Positions 9,557 to 19,611 are shown, counted from the stretch's first letter. The stretch is DNA of 64,000 bases from Aureococcus anophagefferens (GCF_000186865.1 NW_008705569.1:749307-813306); one strand, 5' to 3'. Numbers and translations: made by a program. The notes: a model not told the origin generated them from the letters alone.

Positions 9557-10570
9557 CTAGTGCTTATGGCCCGGCGGCCGGAAGATGCCCGTCTTCGGCT
9601 TCAGCTGCCGGAGCGGCGGCTTCTCGCACGGGGGCCTCTCGCCGCGGGTCCGCAGCGCGGGCGCCGCGGACGCCGCGACGCGGTCGTCGTCGAGCGCGAG
9701 GGCGTAGGCGTAGAGCGCCGCGTCGAGCGCGTTCCGCGCCTCCAGGAACCGGACGACGTCCGCCTCGTCGGCCGCGAGCTTCGGCCGGAGCCGCGCCTTC
9801 GCCGACTCGTCGCCGCGGAGCTCCGACGTGAGCGGGAGCTCGTAGCCCAGCGCGTCCCAGAGGAGGCGCGTGTGGTTCGCGCGCCGGCCCCGCTCGACGA
9901 TGAACACGAAGTCGAAGCGGTCGAGCGCGGCTTTCGCGCTCGCGAGCGACGCTCCGTCGAGCGCCTCGCCGCGGCCGTCGCGGTTCCAGCCCGTGAGCAT
10001 CTTCGTGAAATAGTTCTCCACCTCGACGTAGACGTTGCCCGGGTGCTTTTTTTCAAACTCTCGCTTCCAGGCGCTGCCCTCGACCCACTCGTCCGCCCAG
10101 GACCGGAGCGTGCGCAGCTTCGAGTGGTCGTGGGTGACGCCGTCGTGCCAGCCGACGTGCTCGTACCAGTACATGCTCAGCACGCGCCGCACGGGGTCCC
10201 GGAGCGACACGACGGTGATGACGGACCGGAGGCCCAGGAACCGCGCGTCGATGGACAGGCCCTCGGTCTCGAGGTAGTCCACGCGCGACCGCTTCGCCGC
10301 GTGCTGCAGCGCGGCGCGCAGCGACGTGCCCGCGGCCTTGCGCGCGTGGTAGAGGTAGAAGGCGCCGACGCCCGACGACACGCAGGCCCGCTTGCGCTCG
10401 AGGCGGCTGCGCCAGGCCAGCACGTCGCGCTTCGACGGCGGCGCCTCCGGCGTCGCCGCAGCCTCGCGGCGGTCCGCCGGCGCGTCGTCGTCGTGCGTCT
10501 CCACGAGCGACGCGAAGAGCGACGCGCGACAGCTCGCGCAGGCCAGTGCGAGCGCGACGCATCGCAGCAT
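9557..10570 (-). CDS. Secretory-pathway sulfotransferase
   Basis: 337 residues. The start MLRCVALALACASCRASLFA gives a signal peptide or anchor. YLYHARKAAGTSLRAAL is the 5'-phosphosulfate loop that binds PAPS (family form HxxKxxGTS). VVSLRDPVRRVLSMYWYEH is the 3'-phosphate binding segment (RDPxxRxxSxY). Both place it in the Golgi carbohydrate sulfotransferase/Sulfotransfer_2 group, which transfers sulfate from PAPS to glycans or other lumenal acceptors. The acceptor is unknown. It shares a 108-bp intergenic promoter with the divergent transporter. Confidence 0.85.
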   Translation of the reverse strand: MLRCVALALACASCRASLFASLVETHDDDAPADRREAAATPEAPPSKRDVLAWRSRLERKRACVSSGVGAFYLYHARKAAGTSLRAALQHAAKRSRVDYLETEGLSIDARFLGLRSVITVVSLRDPVRRVLSMYWYEHVGWHDGVTHDHSKLRTLRSWADEWVEGSAWKREFEKKHPGNVYVEVENYFTKMLTGWNRDGRGEALDGASLASAKAALDRFDFVFIVERGRRANHTRLLWDALGYELPLTSELRGDESAKARLRPKLAADEADVVRFLEARNALDAALYAYALALDDDRVAASAAPALRTRGERPPCEKPPLRQLKPKTGIFRPPGHKH

Positions 10571-10678
10571 GGCTGCCCCTTGGGGACGATGTTGCCCTGC
10601 TCTTTGACAGCAAACTCGCCGATTGGAGCATGGGGGTGCTGTAAGTGGCCTCCGCAGTGCTGCAAAAGCTGCACGGAA

Positions 10679-12103
10679 ATGGGCGGCCGCCTGCTCGAGG
10701 AGGAGGAGGACGCGGCGGCGCACGATTCGACGGCGCTCATCGTCGTGAACCAGCTCTGCGAGCGCTTCGCGTGGTACGTCTTCAGCGGCACATATATTAT
10801 GTACAGTACGCGGGCCCTGGCGCAGAGCAGCGTCGTCGCCGACGCGAGCTACAGCAACTGGAACGCGCTGACGTACCTCTGCCCGCTCCTCGGCGGCCTC
10901 GTGGCGGATGTCTGGCTCGGCCGCTACCGCACCGTCCGGGGCGCGTTCGCCGTCTACGTCGTCGGCGCGGCGGGCCTCTGCGTCGCGGCCGCGTACCCGA
11001 CGCCGTGGCTCTTCTACGCGTCGGTGCTCGTCCTCGCCTTCGGCGCCGGGAGCGCCAAGCCCAACGTGTCGGCGCTGGGCGCGGACCAGGTGCCCGACGA
11101 GGCCGCGCGCGAGCGCTACTTCGGACGACTCTACGCGGCGATGAACGCGGGCTCGACGCTCGCGTTCACGATGGGCGTCTCCGTCGCGCAGACCTACGGC
11201 TTCCTGCCGGCCTGGGCGCTCGCGACGGCCGTGCTCGGCGCCTCCGCGGCGGCGCTCGCGGCCCGGTCCGGCGGCCTCGTCAAGAAGGAGCCCGAGGGGT
11301 CGCCGCTCGTCGTCGTCGTGCACGTGCTCGGCGACGCGCTCCGCGGCGGGTCCCTCGACGCGGCGCGGCGGAGCGCGGGCGGCCGCCGCGACGACGACGA
11401 CGTCGACATGGTGCGGTCGCTGCGGGACCTCGCGCCGTGCTTCTGCCTCCTCGTCGTCTTCTGGGGCGCGCAGGCGCAGACGACGACGACGCTCTTCAAC
11501 CAGGCCTGCCAGCTGAATTTGCACGGCTGGGTGCCCGTCGCGTCGCTGGCGGTCTTCAACTCGGGCTGCATCGTCGCGCTCATGCCCGTCTGCGACGACG
11601 TCGTCTTCCCCGCGCTCCGGCGGCGGGGCGTCGCGGTGACGACGACGCGGCGCATCGTCGCGGGCATGGGCGTGCTGGCGCTGTGCCTGGGCCTCGGCGC
11701 CCTGCTGGAGCGGCGGCGCCTCGTCCTCGCGCGCCGGGGGCTCTACGCGCCGCGGCCGTCGCCCTGCTACGCGGACGGCGGGCCCAAAGCGACGCTCCTG
11801 AGCGTCGCGTGGCAGGTGCCCGTCTTCTCGCTCTCGGGCCTGGCGGAGGTCCTCGCGGGCGTCGCCGCCATGGAGCACTTCTACGCCGTCGCGCCGCCGC
11901 GGGCCAAGTCGCTGTGCTCCGCCATCGAGCTCGTGTCCGTGTCCCTGGGCTTCCTGTTCGGCGGGTGTTCCGTCGTCCTGGCCAACGCGGCTTCGCCGCC
12001 CTGGGTGCCCACGGACCTCGACGGCGGGCGCCTCGACGTGTTCCTCGGCCTCTGGGCCGCGCTGCTCGTCGCGTCGACGGCCCTCTACGCCCGCGCGCAC
12101 TAG
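10679..12103 (+). CDS. POT/PTR-family proton-coupled oligopeptide transporter
   Basis: 474 residues from ATG 10679. The first helix carries VNQLCERFAWY, the ExxERF-type signature of POT/PTR transporters. NALTYLCPLLGGLVADVWLGRYRT is the second family signature, and FGAGSAKPNVSALGADQ the third. About 12 hydrophobic helices follow, with a charged loop between halves (near RRDDDDVDMVRS). The family imports di- and tripeptides, sometimes nitrate or other small nutrients, using the proton gradient. Substrate specificity cannot be read here. Confidence 0.88.
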   Translation: MGGRLLEEEEDAAAHDSTALIVVNQLCERFAWYVFSGTYIMYSTRALAQSSVVADASYSNWNALTYLCPLLGGLVADVWLGRYRTVRGAFAVYVVGAAGLCVAAAYPTPWLFYASVLVLAFGAGSAKPNVSALGADQVPDEAARERYFGRLYAAMNAGSTLAFTMGVSVAQTYGFLPAWALATAVLGASAAALAARSGGLVKKEPEGSPLVVVVHVLGDALRGGSLDAARRSAGGRRDDDDVDMVRSLRDLAPCFCLLVVFWGAQAQTTTTLFNQACQLNLHGWVPVASLAVFNSGCIVALMPVCDDVVFPALRRRGVAVTTTRRIVAGMGVLALCLGLGALLERRRLVLARRGLYAPRPSPCYADGGPKATLLSVAWQVPVFSLSGLAEVLAGVAAMEHFYAVAPPRAKSLCSAIELVSVSLGFLFGGCSVVLANAASPPWVPTDLDGGRLDVFLGLWAALLVASTALYARAH

Positions 12104-12160
12104 CGCGACGGATTTTCCCCAAGCGCGAGGCTTTCCTCCTGCAGCGCACGACCTAGGGCC

Positions 12161-12214
12161 CTAGCCGAAGTAGGGGAAGCGGCCCTCCGGGATGCCGTAG
12201 AAGCGGAGCGCGTC
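12161..12214 (-). other. Candidate alternative terminal exon of the CH-domain gene
   Basis: On the minus strand, ATATAG is followed by 17 codons reading DALRFYGIPEGRFPYFG and a stop. This looks strongly coding but is detached from any start. A GT-AG intron from 12374 to 12215 (160 nt) would join it in frame to MTRA of the CH-domain gene, replacing the five residues VNLDD. It could be an alternative 3' end or a leftover exon. Confidence 0.35.
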
Positions 12215-12216
12215 CT

Positions 12217-12236
12217 ATATCCCGCCGGCGGGATAT
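12217..12236. repeat. 20-bp perfect palindrome between convergent genes
   Basis: ATATCCCGCCGGCGGGATAT is a perfect 10+10 inverted repeat in the interval between two convergent genes. It could fold into a hairpin in either transcript and might aid 3'-end formation. It also borders the candidate terminal exon. Confidence 0.7.
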
Positions 12237-12356
12237 GTTGCGACGGCCCGGGCCGCCGGCGCTCTCGAGAGCTCCGGGGATCTCGCGAACCAAGAACTCC
12301 CACCCGACGCCCCCACGTACCCCCCTCGCGGACAGACAGGGAGGGGTAACGGGCGG

Positions 12357-15300
12357 CTAGTCGTCGAGGTTGACCGCGCGCGTCATCGGCCGCGCGCCCT
12401 TCCACGCGTCCCCCTTGGACGCGGGCGGCTCCTCGGACACGACGTAGTTCTCGTTCTTCCGCTTCGCGGAGACGACGTCGGAGATGGCTTTGTTGTAGTA
12501 GCGGTCCGTGTCCGGCACGAGCTTGACGCCCTTGACGCTCTCGTGCGTGTTGAAGCTCACGGGGCTCCGCGCGAGGCCCCGGCCGTTCGCGCCGGCGCCC
12601 GGGGGCGGCTTGTCGAGGAAGAAGGTCGTCGTGGACTGGAGGTCCTGCTGGCCGTCCATGGAGCAGCAGGCCATGGTCATGCCGCCCTCGCCCGCGTTCT
12701 GCGCCGCGCAGAAGAACATGGCCATCATGTCGTCCTGCCACGACCGGCTCTTGACGTAGCGCGCCGTGAGCAGCCGGTCCATCTCCTCGCTGATGGAGTT
12801 CGCCGCCGGGTCGCCGGACGCGCCGAAGAGGACCGCGCCCCGTTTGCCCCGCTTCGCGCCGCCCTCCGCGTACGCGCGCCACGCCAGGTACCGCGCCGTC
12901 GCGTCCGCCGGCGGCGCCGCGGCCCGCGCCGCGGACGGGCCCGGCGCCCGGGCGGCGTCCAGGGCCTCGTCGGGCAGCCGCAGGATGAGCTCCGTGAGGA
13001 AGGCCTCGAGGCGCTCGCCCGTGGGCTTGGTCCGCGGCGGCCGCGGCGCCGCGTCGTCCGAGTCGCCGGACGCCGACCGCTTCGCAATGTCCGGGCCGTC
13101 GCGGTCGTCGCGCTCGACCTCGTCGAGGTCGAGGGACGTGACGAACTCGTCGTCGCCGTCGTCGAGGAGCGGCGTGCTCGGCGTGCCCCACGTTGCCGCC
13201 GCGTGGTCGACCGCGGCCTTGCGATCCGCGTCGCCGTCGCCTGTGTGGAATTCAAATATTCAACTCGACTTCAATGTGATCGTACGCGACAGTTTCGACG
13301 CAACCTCTTCGGCCGTGCTTCGAGAACTCGACGAGAGCAATCGATTCGTCCAAAAATCAGCCGAATCGACTTCGATGTGACCGAGCTAGAGAATTCTCAA
13401 GTTTGGTCAGGACCACCCAAACCAGTGGTTGAATTCCACACAGGCCGTCGCCCGTCGGCGCGGGGCAGGGCCGCGCCGCGGCGGCGTCGGCCCGGGCCGG
13501 GGCGTAGGCGTCGAGCGCCGCTAACAACGCGAGCAGTCCCGCGCCGGACGCGAAGGCCTGCGAGACGTCCGCCGCGTCGAAGACCGCGGCCTTGGCTTCC
13601 TCGAGGGCCTCGCCGTCGAGGTCGCCGCCGGCGTGGAGCGACGCGCGCGAAAAGTGCAGCAACTGGCGGCTGTAGTCGCCGGGGTCGCCGAGCACGTCGT
13701 CGGCGGGGATGCGGCGCCAGCCGCCGCGCTTGCTCCCGACCGCGCCCGCCGCGCCGGCGGCCGCCGCGAGCTCCGAGACGTAGAGCCCCAGCGCGTCCTG
13801 GGCCTCCGTGAGGTGGGAGAAGCGCGGGTCCGACGCGTCGAGCTCGGGCACGCCGTAGTTCGCGCGCGCGCGCGCGAAGGCGAACTCGCGGCGCTCCTTC
13901 TTGGAGCCGCGCGCCTTCGTGCACGCGTCGTAGTCGCCGCGGCGCGCGCCTGCGCGGAACTCAAATCTTCAACCCGACGTCAATGTGCGAAAGTTGCGAC
14001 GCGGGGTCTTCGGCCGTGCTTCGAGAACTCGACGAGAGCCATCGATTCGTCCAAAAATCGGCCGAATCGACGTCGATGTAGCCGAGCTCGAGAGTTCCGA
14101 AGTTTGGCGGGACCCCCCCAGACCAGTAGTCGAGTTCCACACGGCCGCGCGCCCGCCGGGTCCAGCGCCGCGAGCACGGCGAGGAGCACGCGCGCCGACT
14201 CCGTGCCCAGCACGGGGCTCTCCGGCGGCCCCGCGCGGCGCCGCTGCATCGCGAGGCGCACGAGCGCGAGGCCGCGGCGCGCGCGCGCGCGCGCCCAGAC
14301 GAGCGCCGCGGCCGCGCGCAGCGGCGGCGGCGCCGCGGCGGTCTCGTCGAAGCGCCGCCGCGCGCCCAACACGTGGCGCGCGTCGCAGACCAGCGCCGCG
14401 AACCGGGCCAGGCGCGCGTCGTCGCCGCAGGCCTCGCGGTCCAAGGGATCCCGCGCCGCGTAGCGCTTCGCCGCCGCGGCGACCGCGGACGCGCCGCCGT
14501 AGTCGCGCGCGGCGCAGAGCTGCAGCTCGTGCTTCGCCGCCAGGCCGCAGAAGTCGCCGAGCCCCGCGGCCCGCAGCTCCGCCTGCAAATCGCTCCGGAA
14601 GGGGAGCGCCGTCGGGTTCAGCAGCATCGACGCCAGCACCCCCCGCTCGCTCGCCTCGCTCAGCCCGAAGGCCGGGTCCTCCTCGAGCTCCCTCTCGACG
14701 CCGGCGACGCCGCCGGCCTCGCGCGCGGACCAGAGCTCGCGCGCGCGGCCGGCGACGAGCCGCGCGTACTTGCCCAAACCGCGCCGCGCGAGCGGCAACG
14801 AGATCCGCGCCGCGACGTCCGCGACGGCCGTGTCGCCGCCGCCGCCGCCCGGGGACCCGAACAAGGACGACGCCAGCGCCCGCGGGCTCAGGGGGCTCGC
14901 CGCGTCCGGCGCGTCGCCCAGCACGTTCGGGTCGAGGAGGAGCCGCGCGAGCGCCTCGCGGTCCCGGCCGTCGCCGACGCCCGCGTCTTTCAGCGCCGCC
15001 TGGAGCGCCTCGAGGCTCCCGTCCTCCCGCGCCGTCCACATGCGCCGTAAATTGCCCGGCTCCGCGACCTGCTTGATGAGCGAGAGGAACGCCTGGCGCC
15101 GCCGCATCGTCCGCGGGTCGCGCTCGTCGCCGAGCTTCTCCTCGAAGGCCAGCGCGTCCTTGAGCAGCGCCGCGGCCGCGGCGACGAAGACGTGGCGCGT
15201 CGGCCGGTAGGGGTACATGCGCTCGACGTCGCCGACCCAGCCGCCGCGCTCCCGGAGGCACTCCTCGGCCCAGGGGTCCGCGACGTGGCGCGCGAGCGCG

Positions 15301-16238
15301 CCGAGGCGCCGCGGCGGCCACGTCGGCGGCGCGTTCACCGTGCCCGCGCGCTTCGGGGCGGCGCAGCGCGCCGGCAGCGCCGCCCGGAGCTCGCTGAGGT
15401 ACGTGAGCACGAGGGGCTCCTGCCTCATGCAGCCCTCGTCGGCCGCGTCGAGCAACACGGGCACCTCGTACGCGGACCGCGCGCGTTCGAAGGCCTTGGA
15501 GATGTTGCGCCGCACGTCGTCCGTCGGGTCGTAGGGGAAGCGGTTCGGGTCCGTGGCGTGGAGCAGCGCGAGGAAGACGCGGCCGTCGCGGACGCGATCC
15601 TCGGAGAGCGAGAAGTAGCCCGCGGGCCCCTTGCGCCTCGCCTTCGAGCCCGTCGCACCGGCGCCGCCGGGCTGCTCCAGCGCCTCGGGGACGAGGCCCG
15701 CGCGCGCGCAGCGGCGCGTCGCCCAGCCTAGGATGGCGCAGCGCACGGCCTGGGGGTCGCCGTCGAAGCCGTCGGCCGTGTGGTGGCTGATGATCCACCA
15801 GATGAGCGAGAGCACGGCGATGGGCTTGCCCTCGACGACGTGGGACGCGTCCGGGAGCTGCTGGCGCTCGTTCGTGAGGAAGCGCATGAGGTACTTCTGG
15901 ACGAGGCCCACGTTGTGCATCGCGATGATGGACCCCAGACCCACCTGCGGCCGGCCGACGGCCGCCGACGCGCGGTTGCTCAGCAGCGCCACGAGGTAGT
16001 AGAGGACGAGCCCGTCCCGCAGGTCCAGGAAGAGGTCGCCGACGACGACGTCGTTCCGCAGCGGGGGCGGCGCCGCCGCGAGGCGCGCGTTGATCCAGCG
16101 CGTGAACGTCTCCTTCTCGTAGCGGATCGACTCCCCCTGGTCGTACTGGTTGACGGTGACCTGGGACCGGATCATGCGGCCCCATTCGGTCTCGCCCAGG
16201 CGCTCGTCGACGAGCAACGACCGCCGCTTCTCCGCCAT
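12357..16238 (-). CDS. Tandem calponin-homology actin-binding protein, three exons
   Basis: Exons 16238-14153, 13949-13452 and 13240-12357 give 1155 residues; both introns are introners with GC-AG ends. The N-terminus has CH1 (about 40-155: ETFTRWIN, DLFLDLRDGLVLYYLVALLS, IAMHNVGLVQKYL, IVLSLIWWII-like) and CH2 (about 220-320: GRVFLALLHATDPNRFPYDP). A pair of CH domains is the classic F-actin-binding module of fimbrin, alpha-actinin and spectrin. The remaining 800 residues are mostly helical, Ala/Arg-rich, without EF-hands or spectrin repeats that I can recognise. The C-terminus (HESVKGVKLVPDTDRYYNKA) reads as conserved but unknown. The frame is also open upstream to 16325; MAEKRRS at 16238 is preferred. 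Confidence 0.82.
13241..13443 (+). mobile_element. Introner element, 203 bp, intron 2 of the CH-domain gene
   Basis: Terminal inverted repeats CTGTGTGGAATTCAA / TTGAATTCCACACAG are perfect. The target duplication GCCGTCGC (13233-13240 and 13444-13451) is exact over 8 bp. In the gene sense the intron (13451 to 13241, 211 nt) begins GCGACGGC and ends CACAG, so the 5' GC comes from the duplication and the 3' AG from the element. Removal restores GACGGGCGACGGCGAC in frame. Confidence 0.93.
13950..14144 (+). mobile_element. Introner element, 195 bp, intron 1 of the CH-domain gene
   Basis: A slightly decayed copy: the ends read CTGCGCGGAACTC and GAGTTCCACACGG, and the duplication is 7/8 (GCGCGCGC at 13942-13949, CCGCGCGC at 14145-14152). 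The intron is 14152-13950 (203 nt), GC-AG. Splicing joins DPAG to ARRGDYDACTK without a frame change. Confidence 0.88.
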
Positions 16239-16427
16239 GTTCGACGATCGGGCGGGAGGCAGCCCAGGTCCACCCGGGCCCCAGCCTGAAATCTTCCTCG
16301 AGCGGGCTAAGACGAACCGTTGCACTTTTCAACTTGAGCTAATTGAACCTCTCGATCGAGGTTTTGGGCAGCCCGCGCGCGTCGGCCGCCTCGCACCGCG
16401 CGCGTCGAGCGCCGCGAACCGGTGGCC

Positions 16428-17246
16428 ATGGTCCTCTCCGTAGCCATATGCGCAGCTATCGAAAGGCAGGACCTGAATTCAGTTGAGCGCGCCCTAGACG
16501 CCGGCGACAGCATCGATGATCATCACGAGGGGGAGACGCTCCTTGAAATGGCAATATGTAGTTGCAACCTCGAGGATGAGAGCTTCAATCGTTGGCCTGA
16601 GTATCTTAAAGTCGTTCGTCGGTTACTCGAGCGCGGCGCCGACCCGAATAGGGTTGACGACGACGATTGGTCAGCCTTACACTTCACCGCTGAATTAATC
16701 TCGGTACCTGAGGTAGATGAGATGCCTGAAATTCAAAAAGTCTTCGTGGAAGTCACCGAGCTCCTCCTGGCGCATGGTGCACACGTCAACGCTCAGGCGC
16801 GTGACAACAAACTAGAAACGCCCCTTCATGTCCTTTGCGACAACGGCTGTACCAACGTTGACATGTTTTGCCTGCTTCTGAAACACGGGGCTGATCCTGA
16901 TCTTCGCGATAATTGTGAACATGATGCACAGGCGATTGCGCAGTTTGATCCTCGATGTCCTACGTTCATCGTCGATCTTCTCGCGGACGTGAGCTCCGCG
17001 GGTTCGTGGAAAAAATTCGTTCGGGAACCGTCGGTCAAACTTCTCACGCTAAGGCACCTCACTCTCGCCGGCCGCGCAACGGCGCCGCCGAGCCTCGTGC
17101 GTCTCTTTGGAACCCCGCCCCTCCGGCCCCTGGAGGGCGCGGTGCGGACCCGGTCGCAGCGCCTCAAGAGCAGCGCCGCGCGCACGCCGCTGCCCGACGA
17201 GGTGTTCGAACTTGTCCTCGCATTCTGGTCTAAGCATCCCGCGTAG
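16428..17246 (+). CDS. Ankyrin-repeat protein of lower GC content
   Basis: 272 residues from ATG 16428. Three to four ankyrin repeats are visible: VRRLLERGADPNRVDDDDW, SALHFTAELI, TELLLAHGAHVNAQA, TPLHVLCDNG and CLLLKHGADPDLRDN. These repeats bind proteins; no enzymatic domain is attached. The first 200 codons are clearly AT-richer than their neighbours, while the last 70 (from about 17060, APPSLVRLFGTPPLR onward) return to host-like GC-rich usage. The C-terminal end TPLPDEVFELVLAFW resembles the short helical tail found after ankyrins in some protist and viral proteins. It is divergent from the CH-domain gene (189 bp) and ends 91 bp from the convergent glycosyltransferase gene. Confidence 0.75.
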   Translation: MVLSVAICAAIERQDLNSVERALDAGDSIDDHHEGETLLEMAICSCNLEDESFNRWPEYLKVVRRLLERGADPNRVDDDDWSALHFTAELISVPEVDEMPEIQKVFVEVTELLLAHGAHVNAQARDNKLETPLHVLCDNGCTNVDMFCLLLKHGADPDLRDNCEHDAQAIAQFDPRCPTFIVDLLADVSSAGSWKKFVREPSVKLLTLRHLTLAGRATAPPSLVRLFGTPPLRPLEGAVRTRSQRLKSSAARTPLPDEVFELVLAFWSKHPA

Positions 17247-17337
17247 AATGCCTGTAGACTGTAGCCTGGGGCGCCATGCACGTCACTAGACGACACATGG
17301 ACATTGAAGATTCGATCGGCTGGCCCACAGGCGGCAT

Positions 17338-19596
17338 TTAGGCGCGCGGCTCGACGAGCGCGACCTCGACGGCGGCGGCGCAGGGCCCCGCGGCGAGCAC
17401 GGCGGAGCCGACGACGCAGAGGCCCGACGCGCCGTCGACGAGCGGCGCCGCGCCGTTTCCCGAGTGGGCGAACGCGGTCCCCGGGTCGCCCGGCGGCTTG
17501 CCGCGGCGCTCGCCGAGCCCCGCGCAGGCGCCGAGGCGCAGCGCCCCCCCGTTTGGCGGCGCGACGACGCAGCGCCAGTCCGCGTGCCACCGCGGGTCGA
17601 GCCAGAGGAGCTCGACGCCGCCCGCGCCCGCCCGCGGCCGCAGCGGCGCGAAGAGCTGAGTGGGAGAATGGGCCAAAGGCTTCGCGTGGCCGAGGCCGTG
17701 CACGGGGCCGGCGAAGAGGTCGTCGGGCGCGACCTCGGCGACGCAGGGCGCGAGCGACAGGTGGAAGGCCGCGACGTCGACGCCCTCGCGCGTCGCGACG
17801 GTCACGCACGCGCCGCCGCCGGTTTCGAGGCGCGTCGGCCGCGCGGCGTCGCCGTCGGGCCCCAGCGCCGCCGGCGGCCAGGCGCAGCGCCTCGCCATGG
17901 CCTCGGGCGCGAAGCCCGCGGCGCGGTCGGCCACGGGCGACCCGCTCCAGGGCCCGAGCACGGCGCGCGCGCGGTCCCTGAACTCGCAGTCGTGGAACGC
18001 CAGGACGCACGTGAGGTAGTTGGCCACGCTCGGCCGCCCGAAGGCCCGGATGGCCTTGTTGCCCTGGTAGTTGATGAGGCGGCCGCAGTCCGCGCCGCCC
18101 GTGGACCGGACCACGGTCTGGACCAACCGCCGCATGTCGAGGTGCTTGAACCCGCCGAAGTGGTCGCCGCAGGCGTGCTTCCCGGCGAAGCCGCAGATCT
18201 TGCGCGCCAGGAGGTGCTCCGTGTGGCCCACGTCCGTGTTGAAGAGCGTGCCGCGGTCGCCCGTGCAGCAGTAGTGGTCCACGACGTCGTCCGCGATGAC
18301 TCGCTCGTCGCCGGCCGCCCCGAAGGGCCCCAGGCGCGCCGGCACGGCGGCGGCGATGGGCGCCGCGAGGCACGCGCGCTTCGGGGGCGTCGTCGTGTGG
18401 AAGGGCGAGCCGCCGTAGGCGTTGCCGAAGCACCACCACGCGCCCGCCGCGTCCATGTCCAGGAACCCGTCCGCGCGCGGCCCCGCCGGCGCGACGGCGA
18501 ACTGGTCGTTGGCCGTCAGCATCCAGACGTCCGGCGTCGTCACGTGGTCCCGGGAGAAGGCCTGGAGCGGCGGCGCGGGCCGGTACCAGCAGACGTCGGA
18601 CCGGGCGACGACGAAGTAGTCGTACGCGAAGCCGCGGGCCTTCCCGTAGGCGACGGCCTCCGCGCGCGCGACGGCGCGGTTCCAGAGCTGGGACCAGAGC
18701 GGCCGGTCGAAGGCGCGCATGAGCGCGACGCCCCGGCTCGCGTTGCTCAGCGACGCCCAGGGCCGCAGCGCGCCGTCCTCCCGGAAGACGTCCGCGTCCG
18801 CGGCGCCCTCGTCGCCGCCGGCGACGAACCAGCTCGTCTTCCGGGGCCGGAGCGCGGCGAGCATGGGCGCGAGCACGGACTCGGGCAGCGTGCCCGCGCG
18901 CTCCGCGATGCCGCGCGCGCCGCCGCCCCCGTGGCGCTGCGCCTCCGAGCCCTCGGTCTTCTGTATCGTCTTGTCCAGCCGCAGGAAGACGTCGACGCGC
19001 GCGCCCCGCGACGCGAGCGCGTCGACGAGGTAGCGCCGGGTGAGCACGTGCACGCGCGGCAGGAACAGCGACCGCGCGATGCCCACGATGAGCACCGCCG
19101 CGCGCGGCGACGAGACCGACGTCGGCGCCGGCGTGAGCTCGAGTCGCGGTTCCGGCGGCGCGTGCCGCGGCGGCGCTGGTTGTGGCGGTGCTTGCTGCGG
19201 TGGTGCTTGCTGCGGTGGTGCTGCGGCTTGCTGCGCCGTCGCTGCGGCTTGCTGCGCCGCCGCCGCCGCCTGCTCGCGCCGCAGCTTCGCGGCCGCCGCG
19301 GCTTGCTTGCTCCGCGACACCGCCGCCGCCTGCTGCTCGTCCCGCAGCGCCGCCGCCGCCGCCTCGCTGCGACGCTTTGACGCCTCCTCGCTCCGTCGCT
19401 TCGTCGCTGCCGCCGCCGCCTGCTCGCTCCGCAGCGTCTCGCGCAACGCGCCGAGGTCGCGCCGCAGCGCACTCGACTCAGCGATGCGCGCGGGCGCCGC
19501 CGCCGTCGGTGGTTCCGCGAGCGGCCGGCTGATGAGTATCACGCATAGCACGGCGCACGCAGCGAGGACGACGAAAGCGTTGGATCTCAAGCCCAT
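17338..19596 (-). CDS. Type II membrane protein with coiled-coil stem and glycosyltransferase-like lumenal domain
   Basis: 752 residues. MGLRSNAFVVLAACAVLCVILIS is a signal anchor. Residues about 40-150 form an Ala/Arg/Gln-rich coiled-coil stem followed by a Pro/Gln linker. The lumenal domain from about 165 (RAAVLIVGIARSLFLPRVHVL) holds FAYDYFVVARSDVCWYRP, where the Asp could be the metal-binding acid of a GT-A fold. Many Cys suggest disulphides. The last 120 residues (LLWLDPRWHADWRC, LRLGACAG, LCVVGSAVLAAG) resemble a beta-trefoil/ricin-type lectin module, as in GalNAc-transferases. Acceptor and sugar are unknown. The upstream region has a 25-bp tandem repeat. Confidence 0.65.
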   Translation of the reverse strand: MGLRSNAFVVLAACAVLCVILISRPLAEPPTAAAPARIAESSALRRDLGALRETLRSEQAAAAATKRRSEEASKRRSEAAAAALRDEQQAAAVSRSKQAAAAAKLRREQAAAAAQQAAATAQQAAAPPQQAPPQQAPPQPAPPRHAPPEPRLELTPAPTSVSSPRAAVLIVGIARSLFLPRVHVLTRRYLVDALASRGARVDVFLRLDKTIQKTEGSEAQRHGGGGARGIAERAGTLPESVLAPMLAALRPRKTSWFVAGGDEGAADADVFREDGALRPWASLSNASRGVALMRAFDRPLWSQLWNRAVARAEAVAYGKARGFAYDYFVVARSDVCWYRPAPPLQAFSRDHVTTPDVWMLTANDQFAVAPAGPRADGFLDMDAAGAWWCFGNAYGGSPFHTTTPPKRACLAAPIAAAVPARLGPFGAAGDERVIADDVVDHYCCTGDRGTLFNTDVGHTEHLLARKICGFAGKHACGDHFGGFKHLDMRRLVQTVVRSTGGADCGRLINYQGNKAIRAFGRPSVANYLTCVLAFHDCEFRDRARAVLGPWSGSPVADRAAGFAPEAMARRCAWPPAALGPDGDAARPTRLETGGGACVTVATREGVDVAAFHLSLAPCVAEVAPDDLFAGPVHGLGHAKPLAHSPTQLFAPLRPRAGAGGVELLWLDPRWHADWRCVVAPPNGGALRLGACAGLGERRGKPPGDPGTAFAHSGNGAAPLVDGASGLCVVGSAVLAAGPCAAAVEVALVEPRA

Positions 19597-19611
19597 CGCT
19601 CAGCGCTCACT

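Noticed and set aside
9557..12100. 847-codon frames on both strands spanning the sulfotransferase and the POT transporter
   Set aside because: Only the sulfotransferase part (minus) and the transporter part (plus) show family motifs; the rest is Arg/Ala shadow in GC-rich DNA.
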